DNA of 64,000 bases from Aquilaria yunnanensis (GCA_039654915.1 JBDJPA010000011.1:3844001-3908000); one strand, 5' to 3'. Shown: positions 32,882 through 46,250, counted from the stretch's first letter. Numbers and translations: made by a program. The notes: generated by a model from the letters alone, not told the origin.

Positions 32882-35800
32882 ATGGCTTCTGTGGGTCATC
32901 ATTCGAGTCCTTCAGGTGGTGAGGGACCAAACAACGTGGACATAGATATTCATAACCAGTTAGCCTCTCGGCGTAATACAGAAGATGCACCCTATGTCCA
33001 CAAGGTGGGACTGCCCCCCAAGCAAAACCTCTTCAAGGAATTCACAAGCACTGTTAGAGAGACATTCTTTGCAGATGATCCCCTGCGTCATTTCAAAGAT
33101 CAACCCAAGTCTCGAAAATTCATCCTAGGCATCCAGGCAGTTTTTCCTATTCTTGAATGGGGACGAAGCTATAACTTGACCAAGTTTAAAGGCGACCTCA
33201 TTGCAGGGCTTACCATCGCAAGTCTCTGCATTCCACAGGTAGATTAACAACACCCAGTTCTGCCTAAGTTAGAATGTTGAGCTATGGTCTAATGTTACTT
33301 GGTGAAAAACAGGATATTGGTTATTCGAAGCTAGCAAACTTGGCTCCTCAGTATGGACTTTGTAAGTTCTTCACAGTCAATAAAGACCTCAAACCTGTAT
33401 AGGATTTTTTGTACGAAAGACTAAGAGTTGTGGCTCTTACATTAACCACTGCAGACTCAAGTTTTGTCCCACCACTTGTATATGCATTTATGGGCAGTTC
33501 AAGAGATATAGCCATTGGACCAGTTGCTGTTGTATCGCTTCTGCTGGGAACGCTGCTTCAGCATGAAATGGACCCCAAGGATGCTAATTACACCCGGCTT
33601 GCATTCACTGCAACATTTTTTGCTGGTGTCACCCAAGCAACCCTTGGAATTCTTAGGTAATTAATCAGCTGTCTTTAAGGCTAATGAAAATTAGCACAAA
33701 AAAGCCTTTTTGTATAATTTACTTTTTCCTTTTTCTTTTCTTTGTTATATAAATGTTTTAAAACTTTTATCTGTACAATACTAACGCATATGCTCTGAAA
33801 AAAGGTTGGGTTTCTTGATTGACTTCTTGTCCCATGCTGCTATTGTGGGCTTTATGGGTGGTGCTGCCATCACAATTGCTCTCCAACAGCTCAAAGGTCT
33901 TCTGGGTATCGAGAATTTCACAAAGAAAACTGATGTTGTTTCTGTTATGCGTTCTGTTTGGGGCACAGTTGATCATGGGGTATGTACCCTTTGAGTTTCT
34001 TTTAGACTACAAAGGCAATCATAATATCTAAGCCGCGCTTATGGCAACACTAATTTGCAGTGGAACTGGCCAACCATACTCATTGGAACAAGCTTCCTAA
34101 TTTTCCTTTTGTCTGCCAAGTACCTGGTAAAGTTGAAAACTTATCTTATTTGTGTATCAGCTTATGTAAGAACTGTGCGAGACCTACGAATAATGTGCTA
34201 TCTCTGATATTTTCTGATCTAGGGAAAGAAGAACAAGAGATACTTCTGGGTGCCTGCCATTGCCCCCTTGATATCAGTTATTCTCTCAACATTTTTTGTG
34301 TACATAACACATGCAGAAAAGCAAGGTGTTCAAATTGTAAGTGATTTGAGTCTTGTCTTGAAAACTCAATGTCAAGTTCACAATGGAAGAATAGTCATAA
34401 CTCCTAACTGATGATGTTAAAAGCTCTCTATTCGTGGTAATGACAAAAGTTATTAGCATTGACACCAGGAGCACTTTTGATGCTGCAGGTGAGATCTATA
34501 GAAAAAGGAATCAATCCCCCCTCGGCTGATGAAATATTTTTCAGTGGTAAATTTGTTCTAGTAGGTTTTAGGATTGGCATTGTGGCTGGTATGATCGCAT
34601 TGACGGTAAGCAAATTTAGCATCACTTTGACCAAGCAATAACATCTGGGTATGACACTTTTGTTTTCTGTAGGTCAATCTTTTTAATATTTTTTCCTCTG
34701 ATCATGTCAGGAAGCTGCTGCAATCGGAAGAACATTTGCTTCAATGAAGGATTATCAGTTGGATGGAAACAAAGAAATGGTAGCACTTGGAGCAATGAAT
34801 ATAGTTGGTTCACTGACTTCATGCTATGTGGCCACAGGTAAGAAACAATTTATTCATACAACAACCAGTTGAAATAATGAAAGATGGAAAAATCAATCAC
34901 GACATTTATTTTTTTCTTTTTATCTCCTTGACTATAACAGTTGGCTGAGAAGAGAGTGCTTGTAATTAGATTTCGAAGGCTAATCATATATGGGATTAAT
35001 AATTATGTGGTTTTGCTTATGACAGGTTCATTCTCCCGATCAGCTGTGAACTACATGGCAGGCTGCCAAACTGCAGTCTCCAATATGATTATGTCATTAG
35101 TTGTGTTTTTAACGTTGGAGTTCATCACCCCACTTTTCAAGTACACGCCAAATGCGATTCTCGCTTCCATCATTATATCTGCGGTTGTTGGTCTAGTTGA
35201 TGTTGAGGCAGCAATTTTGATATGGAAGATTGATAAATTTGATTTTGTTGCGTGTATGGGAGCCTTTTTCGGTGTGGTTTTCGCATCAGTTGAAAAAGGG
35301 CTCTTGATTGCTGTAAGTATCCTATGTCATGTACATATAGGTCCGGAAGCTAGCTACCTTGTGCTAATTCATCTTTTTAACTTGAGTTTATCATCAAACA
35401 AAACATGGCAGGTCTCAATATCCTTTGCTAAGATTCTGTTACAAGTAACTAGACCTCGAACTGCCACACTGGGGAAGATTCCTGGAACGAATGTCTACAG
35501 GAACCTCCAACAATACCCTGAGGGCACCAAGGTTCCTGGAGCCCTGATTGTGAGAGTTGACTCTGCAGTTTACTTTTCCAACTCTAATTATGTCAAGGAG
35601 AGGTATACCCTACATCTAAATGGGCTAGTCTGGCATTCTAATTAAGAAGTTAATTAAAGAACCTACCTAACTGCACTGGTTGGTATGTGATAGAGGTTTG
35701 AACAAATACTGTTGCAGGATCTTGAGATGGTTACTGGATGAGGAAGAGCAACTGAAAGCTGCCTGCCTGCCAAAAATCCAGTTTTTGATCGTTGAGATGT

Positions 35801-36396
35801 CACGTAAGACTACCTTTCTGATAAACTAGCTAGCAAATCTCTTTTCTCAATTGTCCTACAAATTAACTTTATTTATTTCTCCATAGTAATATATAGTATC
35901 TCTTTCATCAGCTGTCACTGATATTGACACCAGCGGCATCCACGCCTTCGAAGAACTGTATAGGAGTCTTCAGAAGAGAAATATCCAGGTACACATAGGC
36001 TACCTTCAAACCTCCTACTTAAGGTTTTTTCTTTTTTCGCAACGGTGTTAAAAGGGTTAATGTCGCCTTCACAGTTCATATCCTATCTCAGACTAATGCT
36101 AAGCACAAATTAAGTTGTTTCCAAAGAGACCCTATTCTATGAAGCAAGAATTGGACATCATAAATTAATTTTTTTTTTCTTAATGAAAAACATAAAAAAT
36201 TAAGCTAGTGTGAATCTCTCTTACCAGACGCTCCTTTGCTGTTGAACAGCTGATTTTGGCAAATCCTGGGCCGGTGGTGATGGACAAGCTTCATGCATCC
36301 CATTTCACGAGCTTAATCGGAGAGGACCACATCTGCCTCACAGTTTCTGATGCCGTCGCAGCCTGCTCGCCAAAACTGATAGAAGCAGCTGTGTGA
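32882..36396 (+). CDS. SULTR1: SULTR1-type (group 1) high-affinity sulfate transporter
   Basis: Plasma-membrane H+/sulfate symporter; group 1 members take up sulfate into root cells (family knowledge). Thirteen exons fit GT-AG introns: 32882-33238, 33313-33361, 33455-33656, 33805-33979, 34061-34126, 34223-34336, 34489-34605, 34711-34837, 35026-35312, 35412-35602, 35718-35803, 35912-35988 and 36250-36396. They sum to 1995 nt, 664 residues, normal for the family, with every junction in phase. Diagnostic motifs are [20 protein letters not shown] (the QDIGY form is group 1), [33 protein letters not shown] and, in the C-terminal STAS domain, [11 protein letters not shown] at about residue 593 with the conserved Thr, then [10 protein letters not shown]. 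The start follows a leader-intron acceptor. No miR395 site was noticed. It appears functional. Confidence 0.95.
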
Positions 36397-38974
36397 GCCA
36401 AAATAAGCAGCTGCCTCAATTGGTATAGTGTTAGTGTGTAATACCCATAAGGGATTTTCCAGGGACAAGTGGTTTAGTGGACTAATCAGTAATCCTTACT
36501 TGGATAAAGAGGCGCATTCTGTATGTACATGCAGTGTTAGGATAAGGCCAGGCTCTACGCCATTACGTGCTTTTGTTTAATCAAACAAAGGGCAAAGGAC
36601 AAAAGTGCTTCATTTACACCCAATAAGGGATAGGGGAGCTCAAGGGAACAGTGTTTCGTCTGGGACATTTATCGTCTTTGCTCTTGTTTCCGACTCGTGG
36701 CCCGCCAAGTGCTAACCTTAAGTTAGGCGTTATATCATCCATTAAGTTGAACATTCCTCACTAATGTTAAAGTTAACAGCATTAGATAGCTATTATTATA
36801 GGAGGAGAGTTACTATTTTAAATAAGTATATATAATTATGGAGTAGATAAAGTAGTTATTAATAAAGTAAGGAATTCCGTTTTAAATAAATCTATTTAAT
36901 AATTAAATAAATAAGATTTTAAGATTTTAATTATTTTTGCAGAAAAAAATCTCTCATTTTTAAATGAAAAATGCTAGTATCATCACAAATTTGGTATGTA
37001 GCATATATGGAATTGATGTCGTATATTTGCTGAACCAGTGTCTAAAAACTGTTGTTTTTGTGTCTACAACTAATGTTTTAGTGTCTAGCACTGTTTTTTT
37101 AATGTTTAATTATATTATATTGGTGTATAAATTAGGTAGCATAGTGTCTAGCTGTTATTCTGGTATCTAAAATTGTTATTCTAAGATCTAGTATAATGCT
37201 TTTCTGATATCTAATATAATTATGTTAGGTTGTCGTGTAAATTAGTCAATTCAATATCTAGAATTGTTGTTATGAGATTTAGAATTGTTGTTCTGGTATT
37301 TGTGACCGGTCTTTTAGTGTTTAATCATGTTAGGTTGTTATATAAATTAATTATTTTTGTATTGGTCAATGTTCGTTAGAATGTTAAAGAGTTTAGCATC
37401 AAAATTTAGAAATTATAATTAATTTGAATCCCTTAATAATGAGAATAATAAAAAGAGATTTTATATCCTAAAAAATATCATGACTATCTCCCAATTAATG
37501 AAAAAAAATTAAAATTTAAAAAACTACTATATCCATCTAATTTCTTACACCGTCAATATTCCATCTTGTGATTAACGATGTTTGGGTTTAAGTATATTTT
37601 GTCCCACACTGATTTCTAAAATCTACACTTTTCTCTTAACACTGTAGCCTTTCACACTGATGACCTTCAAATAGACAAAACAATGATATTTCCTACTATC
37701 CATTAGCTTTCCAACTATTATGATTAAACAATTTAAATTTATCACTATATAGTACAAATTAAAATTTAATTAAGAATTGATATCAATAACTAACAAACAG
37801 TATAAACATAGCCCAGCGCATGTTAAGAGAAAAGCTTATTTTTCACTGAACCTCCTGAATTTATGTCTATTAACTAATCAAGTACTAGCTAACCAAACAA
37901 AGAGCTTAAATGTCTGTTTTCCTAAATAATTTTTTTAGACAGAAAAAATGTCTACTTTGTTAAACAAGAGCTTAAAGTCTGTTTTGTTAAATAAATGGTT
38001 CAAACGATTTAAAAAATAAATCTAATTAGGAGCATTTTTCTCATCAGATAAGGGTTACCCAATACAGATCTTTTAAATAGGTATTCAGTAAATATTAGCA
38101 CACAAGTGACACAACCAATATTGCGTCTCAACTCTCAAGAAATAAGTACAAAGTTCCTAATGTCACAATAATGTTTTGATTACATAATCTAAACCAATTG
38201 AATAAAATTTATGAAAAAGCAAAAAGAAAAAACAATATATGGAACGAAATTAACACACTTGAAATATTCTCAACTGTTACACCACACATACTAAAATGTT
38301 TTTCATTTTTTAGTTTTTTTTAATAAAAATCATGTATATTGAGACACATATCTATGTTACATATTCTTTTCAAACTTACCCTTAACAAACAACTCATTAC
38401 TTTTAGATTCATGCCCAAATTCAGACACAATCACAATATTTTTTAACGAATAATTAAAACTATATCTAATAATGCATATTTCATAAAACAAGTTTTGATT
38501 ACTTTTGCAATTTAAAATCTAATTTAAATTTGTAGGTTTCTTAAGATGAGGGAAAAAACTTGGAAGAAATAGTATAAATAGAAAAAAATGACAAGTATTT
38601 CTAAACACACGATAAGTTGAAAGTTGAGATATTGAAAGCAAACAAAAATTAGAGCTCCTAGTTAACATAATTTGAATAATTAGAAATTGAATTGGGAAAA
38701 TAATAAATTAGACTTTTAACTTTTTTCTTTTTCAAAATTATTCAAGCTCTTTTTTATTGTTTTGGTACTTTCGGTCGTCAATAATGATTTGCTTTGGGTG
38801 CCAAAAATTGCAAGTGATCTCTGACGCATTGTTTCCACTCAAAAGAAAATTGTTCTATGAACCTGGACGAAAATACGTCTTCTTTCGAAGAATTAAGAGT
38901 CCCCAGACTCCACTCACCTGATACGTCTCCAACCGAAAGTAAACGCCGGCCCCCATTCTCCCACCACAACCCCC

Positions 38975-38975
<1 letters not shown>
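36397..38975. other. SULTR1 3' end and AT-rich intergenic DNA
   Basis: The SULTR1 3' UTR should lie in the first few hundred bases (AATAAG-type signals just after the stop). From about 37020 to 37330 a loose phrase repeat occurs (TCTAGAATTGTTGTT and TAGTGTCTAG variants). The remainder is AT-rich with no gene or clear element. Confidence 0.45.

Positions 38976-39007
<32 letters not shown>
38976..39007. repeat. Poly(C) run, 32 nt
   Basis: It is an uninterrupted run of 32 C, followed by an AG-rich microsatellite (39018-39031) and an alternating CA/GT-rich stretch (39121-39160). Confidence 0.9.
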
Positions 39008-39009
<2 letters not shown>

Positions 39010-39175
39010 CAAAAAAAGAGAGAGAGAGAGAAAGAAAGTAAACAAACGAACTTCAAGGCTAAAGTCCTGCATTGCCCGCAAACTTTCATGAAATTTTACA
39101 TTAAGCCCGTTGAACTAACCACACGCACGTGCGCGTGCATACACACACACATATATATAACAGATATTTTGCCAT

Positions 39176-40439
39176 AATATTTACCAAAATTACCATTTCT
39201 TATTCATTTAGTTAATGTTGTCCATGTTCTCTGGTTATATTGTTCATTTAGTTGATATTATTATCTGAATTAAGATTATTGTTCTTTTAATCAATATTAT
39301 TATTCTTCTGTAATTGTTGTTCATTTACTCGATATTGATGTCCCTTTGCTCTATACTATTGTTTATTTCGCTGAGTTTACTATTTCATTTACAATTTCAT
39401 CACTTTTAGTTGATACTCCATCTGTCCTAAAATTTTTGATCCATTTATTTTTTGTAATTAATTTTAAATTTTTTATTTTTAACATTTTAATATATAAATA
39501 AAAAATCTTTATATATGAATGATAAATCAAGACATGTAGTTTCTAAATATATATATATAATTTTTTCTAATAAACAATAATATAAATAAATTCAAGTTAA
39601 AATGCTTTAAAAAGTCAAATGGTACAAAGGTTTTGGGACGGAGGGAGTATTATTTTTTTCAATCATAGTTGTTGTTTGTTTGGTTGACTTCACAATTATT
39701 GTTCATTCAATTGATATTGTTGTTTGTTTTTATCTAGGTTTTTATTCTTTCAATTAAGTTTGTTGTTCTATTTGCAATTCTTGTGATTTTTAGACAAGAT
39801 AGAACAACAAATAAGAACATAGAAAAAAAGAATGAGTTAGATTAAAGCAAGAATTCTAAATAAGATCTAAGCAAAAAGAAGCAAAAATTACAATAACAAA
39901 TGCTAATGAATGAAATAGCAAATTATTATAAATGAAGCAATAGGAATGAACCAAATCTATAATAATACAGCAAGAAAAATGAGACAAGAACGGTGAATAG
40001 GAAGAGAAAATGGTGACAAAGATGGTGAAGACTTTGGCAAAGTAGGAATAAACTAGATTTGATCTCAACAATGAGAGAATGACAAAGAGGAGGAGACAAT
40101 GATGAAGCTAGAGAAGCAAAACGAGCATTAAGAGGGAGGAGGCAGTGATGAAGCCAAAAATGAAAAAATAGACTAGATTGGATAGCAACTTTGAAAGAAT
40201 GGCAAGGAAAGGGGAAGGTGATGAAATTAAAGAAGTAGAAATGGACCAAATTTAATAATATTGGTGAGGAAGAAGTAGAGATGGTGATGAATTTAGTGAG
40301 GATTGATGAAAATAGTGAAGAGGAGCAGATAGAGTGAGGGAAAAGCTCAGATCTATAATTCGAAAAGGCATATGCAGCAAAGGAGAGAAATAAGAAAAGA
40401 AACAAAGCTTTTATAACCAATGGTAAAATTGTAAATATT
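39176..40439. mobile_element. Candidate TIR element with T-rich phrase repeat, 1.26 kb
   Basis: The left end AATATTTACCAAAATTACCA (39176-39195) is nearly the inverse of the right end (complement of 40419-40439). The left part repeats TTGTTCATTTAGTTGATATT-like phrases (39230-39760); the right part is purine-rich, so its minus strand gives low-complexity frames (39926-40420) that I do not count as a gene. The layout resembles 15600-17700. No target duplication was seen. Confidence 0.45.
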
Positions 40440-40999
40440 AGGAAAGTGATCGTGTAGCATGTTGGTTAAGCACAATGTATCCTTGTCCATATTTCATTGG
40501 CCAAGGATACCTTACACTTAAGGCATATGTATCTTTACTGGGCAAGGATACCATGTACGTAATGCACGGGCTATGCCCCAATGTTTGTCATTATTTACGA
40601 GTCCACCACTCTTAGAAAAGCTTTGAATCCACACATTCACTCCGTCATTGCTGCCTTCATCTATTTCCCTTTTGATAACATCCTTACTAGCCTATTGATC
40701 TCACTCTTCTTAGCGCCACCATTTATGTCCAAACGAGCAGCTCATTTTCTAGGACATGAACTAGCAATTGATTAGGGCTATTTATTATGTGCACCCGGCG
40801 CACGCGTAAGCCACGCCCTCAAAGTAATTAAAAATTTTCAATTTAGTCCCTAAAGTTTAAATTTTGAAATTTTTGGCATTCTGGTCCATAAAGTTTATTA
40901 CTATTCTTAACTCTTTAAAAGAAAAGAAGGCCTGACTCTAAAAAACCTTTTCTCTCTTAGTAATATAGGATTATTGTTAAATTTCTTTCAGACTATCAC
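40440..40999. other. Intergenic sequence before the pararetrovirus
   Basis: It contains two copies of a CAAGGATACC phrase (40502-40511 and 40544-40553) and a 64-codon frame of no known type (40581-40775). I see no gene. Confidence 0.4.
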
Positions 41000-41108
41000 T
41001 CAAGTCCCGTAGCAACTGTAAGACCCGTTGGGAAAAAAGGCAGTAAGATTGCGTAAAACATTGACAGATAGCTGAAGAAAAGAAACTAACATTAATCAAA
41101 TATTACTA

Positions 41109-42413
41109 ATGGATAAAATCTTTAAGAGTCTGGTTAAATCCTCTACAAAGAAAAAAAAAAAAGAAGAAACTCTATGGAACAGAAAAGTCAAGAACTCTCA
41201 AGAAATAATAATTAGGGATATAAAGAAAAAATTGGGAAATTGGAATATACCTAAAATGGATAAATGGGAAGTCTACCAAAAAGGTAGTTTTGATTTCAGA
41301 ATGACTTATGCTATCAAAACTGTAGAAAAAACTGTACCAATTATGGAAAATGACCATCAATTTGAATTGTTTTCAAAATATATGATTAAAGATCATCTAG
41401 AAAACACTTACAATTATCTACATGTAGGTTTAGTTCAAATCGCGTTAAAACCATTAACACGAAATGGATTAAATACCTCTGTAATAATTGCTTTAAGAGA
41501 TCAAAGGCATAATAAATTTTTTGATTCCCTTTTAGTAATTGTAGAATCAAGCTTATATGATATACCCATATTCTTTAATTATAATCCTAATTTTACGGTG
41601 TCCTTGAAAAATCCCCATATCATGAAAACTTTAACGGCAAACATTATGACATCAGGTTTTGATATGTTAGATGGATCTCAGAATCTGGCTCTAGTCGATA
41701 GGATCCATTATAAGGTTATGACAACTCAACTAGAACCTAAGGCTCTAGAATATGATACATGTGGATAAACTTTGCTATTAAAAGCAAACACATAAAAATC
41801 AAATATTGTGGTTCCTAAGCCAATAAAATGGAAAGATGTTAAGCTTCCAGAAAAATGGATTTTTCAAAATAATAAGCCCATTAGAACTGTGAAACCACAA
41901 GAATTAGAAAGGATAATTGAGTACGATAATGGAGAAGTTGAAATTCGTTTTAGTAAAGAAAGGGTTACTAAAATTGACTTTTCAGAACTAGATACTAGAA
42001 AGACTCCATTAAGAATATCCTACAAACCTTCTTCCTCAAGAGCATCAACTTCCCAAATACCAGAATCTGAACATGAAAAATTGATTAGAGGACTTAGAGA
42101 ATCTATAGAACAAGTTTCTCATCCTGTTTATAAAATGGATCCAATCACCATAGCAAAAAGTAACCAGGAAGAAGAAATTAGGTCTATTTCAATAGGATCT
42201 CCAAACCCAAGTTTTTCAGATTTTCAGCTAAATGTTTTGCAAGAACCTTTTAAGTTTGATCCAAAAAGTCTTAATGAAGATTATTGGTCCAAGAAAAATG
42301 AAATTAAGAGAAAATGGTATTTTGATACTTATACCCTAAAAGAAAGAAAAGAAATCAAACACTTGTGGTACAAAAGAATTATAAGAAATAAACAAAACTT
42401 AAAGTTTTTTTGA
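41109..42413 (+). pseudogene. Pararetroviral movement protein region, broken
   Basis: The N-terminal part of the original polyprotein is a 30K-superfamily cell-to-cell movement protein, which in live viruses modifies plasmodesmata. It is open from ATG 41109 to a TAA at 41766-41768, has another in-frame stop shortly after (about 41791), then is open again in the same frame from 41808 to a TGA at 42411-42413. Recognisable blocks include HVGLVQIALKPLTRNGLNTS and LVDRIHYKV. The downstream part (KPIKWKDVKLPEKW onward) is the linker towards the capsid. Confidence 0.8.
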
Positions 42414-42447
42414 ATGGTTTATTCCCACACTTGTCTTAAATGATGAT

Positions 42448-44143
42448 TTGACAATAGATGTCCTAGAAGAAACCTGGTCTACTTATCAGACTAAAGAAGG
42501 AAAAGAAATTACAGCACCTCACCCACCTAATGTACCTTTAGTATTAGGAAAAGATTTAAAAACCGCCGTTATTCCTTTTAAAACACTAGAAACAGATGAA
42601 GTAGAAATAGGAAAAAGATCAGTAACTACTAAGGATCTCCAGAATATAATAGAACAAAACAATTATACTAATCTTTATTTACAATCCATTAGCAAGCAAA
42701 TGAACAGAATAGAGAATACCATGGATCGTCATAATTTTGGTCTCACACAATCTTCTGTCTATAAAACAAAGCTTTTACCAAGAACAACTAAGTCTCCCAT
42801 TAGTTTTCCACAAAATCTACCAAAGTTCAAATTAAAATTAGAAGATAGAATAACAGAACTTGCAACCCAAATTGCTAAGCTTACTCTCAAAGAAGAACCC
42901 TCTGATAAAAAACAGAAAAAAATTCAAATTAATGCTCTAGAAGAATCCCCTCAAATACAAGAATTACTAGATTCCTATCATCCTGAACCAGAACTTTCTG
43001 AGCTAAATCGCATCAATTTTCAAGGGGGGAGAGGAGGACCGCAAAGAAGAAGACCACTACAAACATGGAATTGGAACATAACTCATCCATATGCGCAACC
43101 TAGACCATCCCCAGTAGACATTAGATTGGATAATGTTTATGGTCCATATTTTGCAGAATATAAAAGAGATTCTATTCGAGAATGAAATATATATGGTTTG
43201 TCTGAATATCAAATTGTTAATACCATTCAGAATATGATAATGTTCAGCGTAGCTGCTAGAAAACAAGTAGAAAATTCTGATCCAGAAATTGCAGAAATGA
43301 TTTTAACAGGATTTACAGGACAATTAAAAAATTGGTGGGACAAATGCTTAATAGAACAAGGAAGGCAAAAAATTAAAACTGCTAGAAAAATTCTCACTAT
43401 GCAACATGGTAATCAGTTAATCTAAACTAGTGAGCCAGATGTAGTAAATACCCTTCTCTGTACTATTTATTCACACTTCATAGGTGATACATCTAGTAAA
43501 GAGAGCAGAAATAGTGAATTACTATTAAATCTGAGATGTAGGACTCTCTCAGATCTAGAATGGTATAAAGATACTTTCCTAACCAGAGTCTATGAAAGAG
43601 AAAACTGTAGATCGTCCATTTGGAAAGAAAAATTCATCCAAGGACTACCTAAACATTTTGGCCAATTAGTAATTGATCATATTAAAGGAAAAGGTCAAGG
43701 ACAATTAAATTTAGAAAATTTTACCTATGGTCAATTGATGGCTGAGGTCAAGGAAGTAGGATTAAAATTATGTCATGAGATGAAATGGCAGAAGCATATT
43801 AAGTGAGAAAGGCTCGCAGGAAGGAAAGAGATGGGTCAGTTTTGTGCCCAATTCGGTTATGATGTCCAAAGGCCTTATACTGAAGAAAGGCCCAAGAAAA
43901 AAAAAATACAAGCCTTATAAGAAAATTAGGAGAAAAAGATACGATAGGTTTGAAGAAAAGCCCGAAACTTCAAAAAGATTTAAGAGAAGAAAGCCTAATA
44001 AGAACAAAGGCCAAAAGGTTTGTTGGAAATGTGGTAAACCCGGTCACTTTGCCAATAAATGTAAAACTAAACAAAAAATAAACTCTTTAGAAATTGATGA
44101 AGGATTAAAAAAGAGTTTGATGCAAATTCTGTTAAATAACTAA
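42448..44143 (+). pseudogene. Pararetroviral capsid protein region with zinc knuckle, broken
   Basis: It is shifted by one base relative to the upstream frame. It is open 42448-43185 (glutamine/lysine-rich, coiled-coil-prone), interrupted by TGA 43183-43185, open again in the same frame from 43198 (LKNWWDKCL block) to TAA 43423-43425, and then further open to about 43803. After another frameshift the basic segment 43844-44143 carries the nucleic-acid-binding knuckle CWKCGKPGHFANKC (about 44020-44061), the CCHC signature of Caulimoviridae capsids. Confidence 0.8.
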
Positions 44144-44448
44144 AGTGAACCTGAAGAAGTAGAAAATGAGTCTTCAAAAAATTCAGATTCAGATAAATGT
44201 TTTAATATTCCTCCATAACCTTTAATAATCTTCAGATAAATACTCTTTAAATAAATGTTTTAACTAAAGACATTGAAAGGATTCTAGAATTAGCCAAACA
44301 AATTGATGACCTAGAATTAAAAAGAAAAATTCTTTTTAAACATCTTGAAAAAGCCAATAACCAAGAAACCCAAAACAAAAGAAATTTCAAAAAGAATATA
44401 GATATTAAAGAATTTACCAAACCTCCAGTTTATAGCCTTAATAAAATC

Positions 44449-45435
44449 TTGAAAAGGGTGGAAGAAGCACAGAAAGTCCACAAAGAACCAACAATAGCAG
44501 AATTAAGAGGAGAAATCTCTGAGGTGAAATATGAAATAAAATCTCTCAAAACCAGAATAGAGATTTTAGAACTCCAGAATCTAGAAGGATACTCCGAAGA
44601 TCTTCCAGAAGATGAATTAGTTATGGAAGACCTTGAAGAATTTGATTTTAAATCAAAACAAAAGGGAAAAGATGTCCCAGAATCTAGCCATGAAAAAGAT
44701 AGTCTAGAAAATTTTATAGAAGAAAAACTGCTACAAATAAATCAAGTCTATGCTATACCAAATCAAAGATTCACTAGTAAAATGACCTTAGTAATAGAAA
44801 ATGAGTTTAAATTAACCACGATTGTTTTAATCGACTCAGGAGCTGACAAAAACTGCATCAAGGAAAGTATTGTCCCACACCAATACCTTGATAAATCTTT
44901 TGGATCAATCACTGTAGCCAACAAAGAAATAATGCCGATCAGATTCAAGCTTACAAATGTGGATATTTGCAATGATGATATCTGCATTTGGCAACATTTT
45001 ACTATTCTTAATATGAACCAAGAAATAATCTTAGGAACTCCATTCCTTGCCACAATTATGCCTTTTAAGGTAAATATGAATGGAATTTCTACAAAGAAAT
45101 TTGGAAAGAAGATTATTTTTGAATTTGCAGAACCACATCGAAGAACTCTACTTGAAGAATTAAGTATAGATCTAGGAAGAAAACAAAATGTTCTAATGTG
45201 TCTGCAAGATGAAGTTAGACATAAAAGTGTTGAAGAAAAACTTCCAGAATTAAAACAGAAAATTGAAAACTTTAAAATAAGCCTTGCTAAAAAAGTCTGT
45301 TCAGAAGTTCTAAATGCATTTTGGGAAAGAAAGAAGCATGTTGTCAACCTTCCTTATGAACCAGACTTTAATGAAAGAAACATTCCTACAAGGTGTAGAG
45401 CAATTCAGATGAATGAAGGATTAATGCAACATTGA
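44449..45435 (+). pseudogene. Coiled-coil plus aspartic protease region of the pararetrovirus
   Basis: This is the longest intact piece of the polyprotein, 328 codons, ending in TGA 45433-45435. The first 70 residues are charged and heptad-like (coiled coil), followed by an acidic stretch. The retropepsin active site VLIDSGADKNC starts near 44824, with ILGTPFLA downstream as the second protease block. The C-terminal end leads into the reverse transcriptase (PYEPDF..., the start of the RT domain). Confidence 0.8.
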
Positions 45436-46250
45436 AGAAAAGAAATCCAAGAACTTTTAGATAAGAAATTAATTAGAAATAGTTCCTCTCCTTGGAGCTG
45501 TTCTGCCTTTTATGTCAATAAAAATTCAGAAATAGAAAGAGGCGTCCCCAGACTAGTAATCAATTAAAATCCCCTTAATAAAGCTTTAAGATGGATCAGG
45601 TATCCTATACCTAACAAGAAAGATCCTCTATCTCGGCTCTATAATTTGGTTATCTTTTCAAAATTTGACATGAAATCCGGATACTAGCATATTCAAATTG
45701 CTGAAGAAGATAAATATAAGACTGGCTTTAATGTTCCATTTGGACACTATGAATGGAATGTTATGCCATTTGGTCTCAAGAGTGCCCCATCAGAATTTTA
45801 GAAAATAATGAATGAAATTTTTAATCCCTATAATTCTTTCACTATTGTCTATATAGATGACGTGCTTGTGTTCTCTCAATCTCTTGATCAGCATTGGAAG
45901 CACTTACAAGAATTTGTAAAAATAGTAGAAAAAACAGGGTTAGTTGTATCAGCAAAAAAGATAGAATTATTCCAAAACTAGAATAAAATTTCTAGGACAT
46001 ATGATTTTTAGAGGAAGAATTAAACCCATTGATAGATCAATAAGTTTTGCTAAGAAATTCCCTGATGAAATTAGAGATAAAAAATAATTACAAAGGTTTT
46101 TAGGAAGTTTAAATTATGTTCCTGAATTCTATAAGGATTTGGCCAAAGACTGCAAACCCTTATTTGACAGACTGAAGAAAAATCCTCCTGAGTGGGGACC
46201 AGAACAAACCGAGGCAGTCCAGACTGTTAAAAGGAGAGTAAGAGAAATAC
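45436..46250 (+). pseudogene. Pararetroviral reverse transcriptase, multiply disrupted
   Basis: The RT domain follows the protease without an intact frame. The catalytic YIDD box is at 45850-45861. In-frame stops are visible at 45565-45567, 45685-45687 and 45799-45801, a frameshift near 45975 and another stop near 46085. FDMKSG and PFGLKSAP-type blocks flank the catalytic box. It is not functional. Confidence 0.8.

Noticed and set aside
33767..33976. Minus-strand ORFs inside SULTR1
   Set aside because: Antisense to SULTR1 exon 4, which is clearly coding on the plus strand.
39926..40420. 164-codon minus-strand ORF
   Set aside because: Ser/Leu/Phe-rich product of a purine-rich strand inside a TIR element; no domain seen.
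44763..45347. 194-codon minus-strand ORF
   Set aside because: Exact antisense shadow of the pararetroviral protease frame.
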